Notes under the pieces: generated by a model
Told to the model about the DNA's origin: nothing
The model's input: only the letters and a program-made list of their open reading frames with translations
The model's database searches: none
Made by a program: the position numbers and the translations under genes
NCBI GenBank assembly: GCA_913031555.1
Contig: CAJWDO010000129.1
Span: 1-5,440 of the forward strand
Direction: 5' to 3'
DNA from: an uncultured Alphaproteobacteria bacterium
Lineage (GTDB): Bacteria > Pseudomonadota > Alphaproteobacteria > Puniceispirillales > Puniceispirillaceae
DNA: 5,440 bases
Part shown: positions 4,996-5,440 of the stretch, piece by piece
How the letters are laid out: each line of letters opens with the position of its first letter
Numbering within the stretch: position 1 is the stretch's first letter

Positions 4996-5440
4996 ACCTC
5001 ATCCGCGAGACGTACGGGGCCTATGTCAATAATTCGACCATCTCGCACCACTTCTTCGTGCGGCTCGCGCCGGCAGCCCTGCAGCACGAGCTGTCCAAGT
5101 TCGTGTGGAACGACAACGCGCTGCGCGCCGTCCGTGCCCAATTTCCGGCGGGGGCCTTCGTCGTCCCCGACGTCTACCACGAGATCTACGTGATGCGACC
5201 GGAAATCGACTTCCTGGACGCGGACAAAAAACACTTCGACGGGCCAAAGGTCCCGGGTCTGACGACGCTCCGGTCCCTGATCTACCTCGAAGGCCCGCGG
5301 GCGCGCTTCGTGGCCGAAACGAGCGCGCGCAATTACACCACCGACGAAGGCAGCACGATCATCCTAGATTTCTACCGAGAACTCCATCACGTCAAGGTCA
5401 ACGACACCGCGCCGCGAGTCATCATAAAAGCCGCCATCCA
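4989..5440 (+). CDS. Partial unknown protein, possible double-stranded beta-helix oxygenase-like domain
   Basis: The frame starting at 4989 stays open for about 150 codons and runs off the right edge. It has no credible start, since the first in-frame ATG is at 5193, so it is truncated at both ends. It reads like a globular protein, with regular alternation of hydrophobic and charged residues and aromatic-rich stretches such as S-H-H-F-F-V-R-L and V-Y-H-E-I-Y-V-M, and mostly C- or G-ending codons. An H-F-D (5232-5240) is followed about 50 residues later by I-I-L-D-F-Y-R-E-L-H-H-V (histidines at 5385 and 5388) and an arginine at 5415, ten residues after the first of these. This H-x-D ... H ... 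R order, with the G-S-T-I-I-L-D-F strand before the second histidine, resembles Fe(II)/2-oxoglutarate oxygenases of the aspartyl-hydroxylase type. That is inference without alignment. The source could be a eukaryotic alga or a large DNA virus, but the sequence does not establish it. Confidence 0.55.

Noticed and set aside
4989..5234. Upstream part of the minus-strand frame as the true N-terminus of PssA
   Set aside because: It lacks the first membrane segment expected of PssA, is rich in charged residues, and is exactly antisense to a better plus-strand coding frame.
1..5440. CRISPR array, tRNA or rRNA gene, insertion sequence or phage-defence system
   Set aside because: No spaced direct-repeat array, cloverleaf, rRNA-like segment, transposase or nuclease/sensor gene pair could be found by reading both strands.

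Overview
The window reads as a piece of an alphaproteobacterial chromosome, probably from a free-living (perhaps marine) lineage, joined near its right edge to sequence that does not look like the rest. The alphaproteobacterial assignment rests on three things: a Fur protein of the Mur-like type that lacks the usual zinc-binding cysteines, the sequence style of the PssA and probable GluQRS proteins, and a moderately high G+C content with C/G-ending codons.

Layout. Positions 1-146 are the C-terminal end of a plus-strand gene, probably the glutamyl-Q tRNA(Asp) synthetase. Positions 147-468 are a roughly 320-base gap. It holds a sigma-70-like promoter (228-256) and a compact two-hairpin transcript (about 262-328) ending in a near-perfect intrinsic terminator. 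I read this as an undescribed small RNA, or less likely an attenuated leader. A weaker candidate promoter for moaA follows (411-440). moaA (469-1500, +) makes GTP 3',8-cyclase, the first enzyme of molybdenum cofactor synthesis. It converges on a minus-strand pair: a fur/mur-type metal regulator (2813-3229) followed by an MFS transporter (1546-2736), probably one transcription unit. A divergent control region (3230-3410) separates fur from a plus-strand EamA/DMT transporter (3411-4331). That gene converges, with only 3 bases between stop codons, on pssA (4335 to about 4988, -), the phosphatidylserine synthase.

The break. pssA loses its N-terminus at about 4974-4995. Beyond that point the upstream continuation of its frame no longer resembles PssA. 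Instead the plus strand is open without a stop to the end of the window (about 4989-5440) and encodes a protein-like sequence of about 150 residues truncated at both ends. It has an H-x-D ... H ... R pattern that hints at a double-stranded beta-helix oxygenase. The simplest reading is a chimeric join (amplification or assembly). A real rearrangement or insertion cannot be excluded from sequence alone.

How the genes relate. There is no single pathway here: cofactor synthesis (moaA), metal-responsive regulation (fur/mur), two small-molecule exporters or importers of unknown substrate, and phospholipid synthesis. The most notable unlisted items are the 262-328 small RNA, with an exposed CCUCCC anti-Shine-Dalgarno segment that could pair with the moaA ribosome binding site, and the foreign open frame at the right edge.
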